9,850 bases of DNA. It comes from Methanomassiliicoccales archaeon (GTDB lineage: Archaea; Thermoplasmatota; Thermoplasmata; Methanomassiliicoccales; UBA472). Shown here one piece after another: positions 6,279 through 9,850 of the stretch. The first letter of the stretch is position 1. Each line of letters begins with the position of its first letter. Under the pieces are notes generated by a model. That model was not told the DNA's origin. It searched no databases and saw only the letters and a list, made by a program, of their open reading frames with translations. Made by a program: the position numbers and the translations under genes. The stretch is taken from positions 1 through 9,850 of the forward strand of contig JAJRAL010000071.1 of NCBI GenBank assembly GCA_028679935.1, in the 5' to 3' direction.

Positions 6279-6992
6279 ATGGCCAGCGTCGAGAAGCGCC
6301 TGCGATACCGCACTTACGTCGACGGATTTGACGAGAACCTCGGAGGAGGGATACCCCAGGGGCACGTCACGATAATCGCTGGCGCGGCGGGGACGATGAA
6401 GAGCTCCCTCGCCTACCACATCCTGTTCGCCAACGCCAAGCGGGACGGGGTCAACGGCCTCTATGTCTCGCTCGAGCAGAGCAAGGCGAGCCTAATCCGG
6501 CAGATGGATGCGCTGGGGCTGAAGGGTGAGACCATGGGAAGGATGGAGGTGCTCGACCTCGGCGAGATACGGAAGAAGAGCGAGGGGGCGCAGTTCCTCG
6601 ACACGATCCGCTTCGCGCTCGGCGAGACGAAGAAGCACCTGAGCTACGAGCTCCTGGTCCTGGATTCGATGGGGGCGCTCGAGATGATCGCGAACACGCC
6701 GAGGCCGAGGGAGGAGGCGTATGCTCTGTTCGAATGGCTCCGCTCCCTGAACGTCACTTCCTTCGTCATCAACGAGATGCCGGTGGGTCCCTACACGAAT
6801 TACGGCCTGCACGACACCGACTTCCTTGCCGACGGCATCATCCACTTGAAGATGGTCGAGGTCTCCGAGACCGAAGTGCAGAGGCGCATCCGCTGCGTGA
6901 AGATGCGCGAGACCGACCACTCGACGAACTACTTTTCCTTCTTCAGGAACGAGAGGGGATTCGCCGTCACAAGGGCGATCACCGACTTCTAG
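6279..6992 (+). CDS. KaiC-like / RAD55-family RecA-fold ATPase
   Basis: A single-domain RecA-superfamily ATPase of 237 residues, typical of archaeal KaiC-like or RAD55 proteins. Such proteins are often regulatory or of unknown role; clock function should not be assumed. The N-terminus VDGFDENLGGGIPQGHV (14-30) is the family's lead-in to the nucleotide site. Walker A is GAAGTMKS (35-42), with Met in place of the usual second-to-last Gly. YVSLEQ (62-67) holds the acidic residue after strand 2, where KaiC has paired glutamates. Walker B is LLVLD (125-129). The VKMRETDHS segment (207-215) matches the KaiC-type motif near the C-terminus. The gene is divergent from the HEPN gene and convergent with hel308, overlapping its end by four bases. 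RadA or ArlH are less likely, because there is no helix-hairpin-helix domain and no motility genes are nearby. Confidence 0.85.
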   Translation: MASVEKRLRYRTYVDGFDENLGGGIPQGHVTIIAGAAGTMKSSLAYHILFANAKRDGVNGLYVSLEQSKASLIRQMDALGLKGETMGRMEVLDLGEIRKKSEGAQFLDTIRFALGETKKHLSYELLVLDSMGALEMIANTPRPREEAYALFEWLRSLNVTSFVINEMPVGPYTNYGLHDTDFLADGIIHLKMVEVSETEVQRRIRCVKMRETDHSTNYFSFFRNERGFAVTRAITDF

Positions 6993-9187
6993 AAATCGGA
7001 CAGGGAGCGTTGATTGCCGGACAGCTCCTCTCGCGGAGGTTCGATCTTCTTGACCTCTTCCTTCTTCAGCCGCTGAGGCATCTGGCCGAGCTGCTCCTTG
7101 ATGCTCCTCGCCACCGCCTCGCCGATCTTGGGGATGCGAGCGAGCTTGCTCTCGTCGATCGCCCGGATATCGTCTAGCGTCTTCAGCCCGTGATGGCTCA
7201 GCGACCTCGCCCTCGCCCTGCCGACGCCTCTCAATCGGACCAGGTCCAGTAGCTCGGTCTTGACGCCGTACTTGATCCGGGTCATCATCTCAGTGAGCAC
7301 CGGGTACGCGTCCTTGTTGAAGATGTTCGACAGCTCCCTCATCGAGTACAGCAGCCATTCGCCCATCTCGACCTTGTTCCTCAGGTCGCCCGGGCCGATG
7401 CCGTACTTCTCCAGCAGCGGTTCCTCTTCCGTCTCCTGGAGCCAGTCCTGCAGCACCATCGCCGTCTTCACCTCGCCGAGGAAGAAGTCGTACTGGCTCA
7501 GGTCCGTGGGCATGGGCAGCAGCAGGTCCTTCTCTAGCTCCACCACCTTCTTCTCAAGCCAGCCGTAGTCGCTCCGTCTCAGGTAGAGGGCTAGCACGTC
7601 CGGCGTCGAGCAGACCGCGTGCAGGAAGCCGAACTCGCCCTGCCCGGAGTAGGCGCGCAGAGCGTCGCGCAGCTTTACTGCCGATTGCGGGTCGATGTAC
7701 AGGTCCGAGACCCGTCGTCCGAAGAACGTCGCTCGAAGGCGCTCCTCGCCCTCGACCATTCCTTCATTCCTTAGGAAGTCGAGCACTGTGTCGACCGCCT
7801 CCGAAAGCCCGACTAGGTTCGTCTGGTGTGCCAGGAATGTCGAGTCCATGAACTCCATCAGCGACCTCTTCGAGGAGGAGACGCCGGTCGCGACCAGCGC
7901 CAGCACATGCATCCTGAGCACGTTCTCCGAGCCTAGCTTGGAGAATATCTCCTCCGTTTCGTTCAGAAGGTAATTCTCGAAGAGGAATTCCGACTCCTCC
8001 TCGTCCTTCGCCACCAGGACCGCTTCGCCGAATTTGTCGTAGCGCGGACGTCCGGCGCGGCCGCACATCTGTTTGATTTCCAGGACGGGGATCGCGACGT
8101 TGCCGACGCCGCCCTCGTAGCGTGAGACGTCCCTGACTACGACCCTCCGGGCGGGCAGGTTTATCCCGGCCGCTAGGGTGGGCGTCGCGATGATCGCCTT
8201 GATCTTGCCTGACTTGAAGGCTCGCTCGACCATCCTACGCTGCTCGTTCGCCAGTCCAGCATTGTGGAACGCCACGCCCTTCTTCACACAGGCGCGCAGC
8301 TTTCGGCCGATGCTTGTCGGCTCGCCCTGGTCCTCGACGAGGTTCTCCTCGCCCTCTACCGCGATGTGCCCCGGGATCAGGTCGTGCATCATCGGCGCGA
8401 ACTTCATCGCGAGCGCCTCGGTGGATTTCCTGGTGTTGACGAAGACGAGGCATTGCCCGCCCTCAAGCACCGAGTCCCGGATGAGCGACCAGACCGCGTC
8501 GCCCATGTCCTCCAAGGTGCGCGTGGTGTTGTCGGTGAACCGTATCTCGCCCTTGAGATAGACGCCCTCCTTCAGCGGGGTCGGCCTCCATTCCGAGGTG
8601 ACGTGCTCCGCTCGCATCCATTCGGCCAGCTCCTTCGAGTTCTTCACCGTCGCCGAGAGCGCGATCGTCTGCAGCCTCGGGTTGAAGCGGCGGAACTTCG
8701 TGAGCGTGATCTCGAGGGTCGGCCCCCTCTCCGGGTCGTGGATCAGGTGGACCTCGTCGGCGACGACGAGCGAGATCTTCTCCAGCCAGCTCGTCCGGTG
8801 ACGGAGGAGCGAATCGGCCTTCTCGGACGTCGCCACGATGATGTCGTAGTGTTCGAGCTCCGGCTCCGGGGAGTCGAAGTCCCCGACCGAGACGCCGACC
8901 CTGACCCCGAGCTTCGAGAACTGCATCAGGTCCTCGTATTTCTCCGCCGCCAGCGCCCGCAGGGGCACGATGTAGAGCGCCTTCCCTCCCTTCTCCAGAA
9001 CCTGCTTGAGCGCGGCCAGGTAGGCAACGAGCGACTTGCCGCTCGCCGTCGGGATCGCGAGAAAGAGGTTCTTGCCCTCCAGCGCCAGGGGCACCGCCTC
9101 CTCCTGGGGCGGGTAGAGTTCCTCGATGCCGTCAGCGATGAGGATGTCCGCCACCCCCTCCGGTAGGTCGAGATCCTTGACGCGCAT
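6989..9187 (-). CDS. hel308: ATP-dependent DNA helicase Hel308
   Basis: Hel308 is a Ski2-like superfamily 2 helicase that unwinds DNA 3' to 5' and acts on stalled or damaged replication forks. At 732 residues it is the normal length. The Q-motif region is YPPQEEA (25-31). Motif I is PTASGKS (46-52), motif II DEVH (144-147) and motif III SAT (178-180). Motif V is ATPTLAAGINLP (334-345), and motif VI is QMCGRAGRPRYD (373-384). A winged-helix and ratchet region follows. Helix-hairpin-helix segments are LRGVGRARARSL (652-663) and IPKIGEAVARSI (685-696). The last seven residues QRSLSDF (726-732) match a PCNA-interacting box. The ATG at 9187 lies a few bases from the predicted transcript start, so the message is probably leaderless. 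Its stop overlaps the stop of the KaiC-like gene. Confidence 0.95.
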   Translation of the reverse strand: MRVKDLDLPEGVADILIADGIEELYPPQEEAVPLALEGKNLFLAIPTASGKSLVAYLAALKQVLEKGGKALYIVPLRALAAEKYEDLMQFSKLGVRVGVSVGDFDSPEPELEHYDIIVATSEKADSLLRHRTSWLEKISLVVADEVHLIHDPERGPTLEITLTKFRRFNPRLQTIALSATVKNSKELAEWMRAEHVTSEWRPTPLKEGVYLKGEIRFTDNTTRTLEDMGDAVWSLIRDSVLEGGQCLVFVNTRKSTEALAMKFAPMMHDLIPGHIAVEGEENLVEDQGEPTSIGRKLRACVKKGVAFHNAGLANEQRRMVERAFKSGKIKAIIATPTLAAGINLPARRVVVRDVSRYEGGVGNVAIPVLEIKQMCGRAGRPRYDKFGEAVLVAKDEEESEFLFENYLLNETEEIFSKLGSENVLRMHVLALVATGVSSSKRSLMEFMDSTFLAHQTNLVGLSEAVDTVLDFLRNEGMVEGEERLRATFFGRRVSDLYIDPQSAVKLRDALRAYSGQGEFGFLHAVCSTPDVLALYLRRSDYGWLEKKVVELEKDLLLPMPTDLSQYDFFLGEVKTAMVLQDWLQETEEEPLLEKYGIGPGDLRNKVEMGEWLLYSMRELSNIFNKDAYPVLTEMMTRIKYGVKTELLDLVRLRGVGRARARSLSHHGLKTLDDIRAIDESKLARIPKIGEAVARSIKEQLGQMPQRLKKEEVKKIEPPREELSGNQRSLSDF

Positions 9188-9212
9188 GTCCCGCAGACAT
9201 AATCCAAGGGTA

Positions 9213-9220
9213 TTGTTTAA
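9213..9220 (-). promoter_or_regulatory. TATA box of hel308
   Basis: TTAAACAA on the minus strand, preceded by the purine-rich GGGGAAGG. It lies about 30 bases before the ATG at 9187, placing the transcript start at or next to the start codon. Confidence 0.55.
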
Positions 9221-9229
9221 CCTTCCCCG

Positions 9230-9242
9230 ACCGCCCGGCGGT
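9230..9242. repeat. 13-base perfect dyad upstream of hel308
   Basis: ACCGCC C GGCGGT has six-base perfect arms around one base. It lies about ten bases upstream of the hel308 TATA box, where archaeal regulators often bind. The region is very GC-rich, so chance is a real possibility. Confidence 0.3.
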
Positions 9243-9256
9243 TTCGGAGCCCGCCG

Positions 9257-9273
9257 GCGGCTCGCGGAGCCGC
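9257..9273. repeat. GC-rich inverted repeat between hel308 and lonB
   Basis: GCGGCTC GCG GAGCCGC has seven-base perfect arms and a three-base loop. It lies in the middle of the gap 9188-9394, about 65 bases upstream of the lonB TATA box. Apart from this, the dyad at 9230-9242 and the two promoters, I see nothing in the gap. Confidence 0.4.
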
Positions 9274-9337
9274 TCCTAACTCGAACTCTGGCAGACGTCG
9301 GATTTGCTCTCGCAACACCGATGCTCCACGGGCAAAC

Positions 9338-9347
9338 GCTTATTTAG
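9338..9347 (+). promoter_or_regulatory. TATA box of lonB
   Basis: CGCTTATTTAG-like sequence preceded by GGCAAA, in an otherwise GC-rich gap. The transcript would start near 9370, giving lonB a leader of about 25 bases. Confidence 0.55.
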
Positions 9348-9394
9348 TGGTCCCTTTATGAGAGAGTCCAGAGTCGATAGGACGACAGACAGTT

Positions 9395-9850
9395 ATGGCT
9401 GCATCTGAACAGAACGTTCCGGTCCATCTGCCGGAGGCCGAGGCGTGGATCGAGAGCCAGGAGTTCTCGACCACCGCCGACATCAAGATTCCCGAGAAGC
9501 TTGCGGACCAGGTCATCGGGCAGGACGCCGCAGTCGAGGTCATAAGGAAGGCGGCGGAGCAGAAGCGCCACGTCATGCTCATCGGCGAGCCGGGCACCGG
9601 CAAGTCGATGCTCGCGCGCTCGATGACGGACTACCTGCCGGTCGGCGAGCTCCAGGACACGATAGTCTACCACAACCCGCACGACCCGAACGAGCCGCGC
9701 ATCAAAGTCGTCCCGGCGGGACGCGGCAAGGAAATCGTGGCGAAGCAGAAGGCCGAGGCGATTTTCAAGCAGGGTCAGAAGAACAGCCTGATGCTCATAG
9801 TCGTTATATTCCTGTTCATGCTGGGAGTCGCCGCGTGGCTCGTGACCGGC
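9395..9850 (+). CDS. lonB: Archaeal Lon protease LonB, N-terminal part
   Basis: LonB is the membrane-anchored ATP-dependent Lon protease of archaea, which unfolds and degrades damaged or regulatory proteins at the inner face of the membrane. The first 152 residues are visible and the frame continues past the right edge. Residues 32-58 (IPEKLADQVIGQDAAVEVIRKA and on) are the AAA+ lead-in. Walker A is GEPGTGKS (64-71). Residues 131-150 form a strongly hydrophobic membrane segment, the start of the insertion between Walker A and Walker B that marks LonB. The Walker B motif and Ser-Lys protease domain must lie downstream. The ATG at 9395 follows a promoter at 9338-9347. No strong ribosome site is visible. 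The gene is divergent from hel308. Confidence 0.95.
   Translation, partial: MAASEQNVPVHLPEAEAWIESQEFSTTADIKIPEKLADQVIGQDAAVEVIRKAAEQKRHVMLIGEPGTGKSMLARSMTDYLPVGELQDTIVYHNPHDPNEPRIKVVPAGRGKEIVAKQKAEAIFKQGQKNSLMLIVVIFLFMLGVAAWLVTG

Noticed and set aside
8264..9166. Plus-strand frame of 300 codons
   Set aside because: It is antisense to the helicase core of Hel308, whose motifs are intact, and its Arg/Leu-rich composition is typical of a high-GC shadow frame.

Overview
The window looks like high-GC archaeal DNA, most likely from a euryarchaeon of the Thermoplasmatota or a related group. Several markers agree on this. There is a membrane-anchored LonB-type protease, a Hel308 helicase ending in a PCNA-box-like motif, a Cgi121 subunit of the KEOPS tRNA-modification complex, and a single-domain KaiC/RAD55-type ATPase. 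Promoters have archaeal BRE/TATA form, and most first genes have very short or no leaders. The lineage is inferred from gene content and not proven.

Layout, left to right. Positions 1-2171 (minus) encode the first 723 residues of a large, all-helical protein that runs off the left edge. It is built from at least eleven copies of a repeat of about 62 residues. Positions 2273-2761 (minus) encode Cgi121. Divergent from it, thrB and thrC (2881-5048, plus) form a two-gene operon with an ATGA overlap and make threonine from homoserine. A HEPN-domain protein (5066 to about 6115, minus) lies tail to tail with thrC. Divergent from the HEPN gene is a KaiC-like ATPase (6279-6992, plus). Its stop codon shares the palindrome CTAG with the stop of hel308 (6989-9187, minus). 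The start of lonB (9395 onward, plus) is divergent from hel308 and cut by the right edge.

How the genes relate. ThrB and ThrC make threonine, a direct substrate of the t6A tRNA modification for which Cgi121 is an accessory factor, so the divergent cgi121/thrBC arrangement is suggestive. Hel308 acts at stalled replication forks and LonB degrades proteins at the membrane. Both are housekeeping functions whose genes share a divergent control region. The HEPN protein and the KaiC-like ATPase have no assigned pathway. They and the 62-residue repeat protein are the least understood parts of the window.

No tRNA, rRNA, CRISPR array, insertion sequence or integrase was seen. Every stretch longer than about 300 bases is coding. 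The non-coding gaps are 2172-2272, 2762-2880, 5049-5065, about 6116-6278 and 9188-9394. All but 5049-5065 carry candidate promoters; no convincing T-rich terminator was found.
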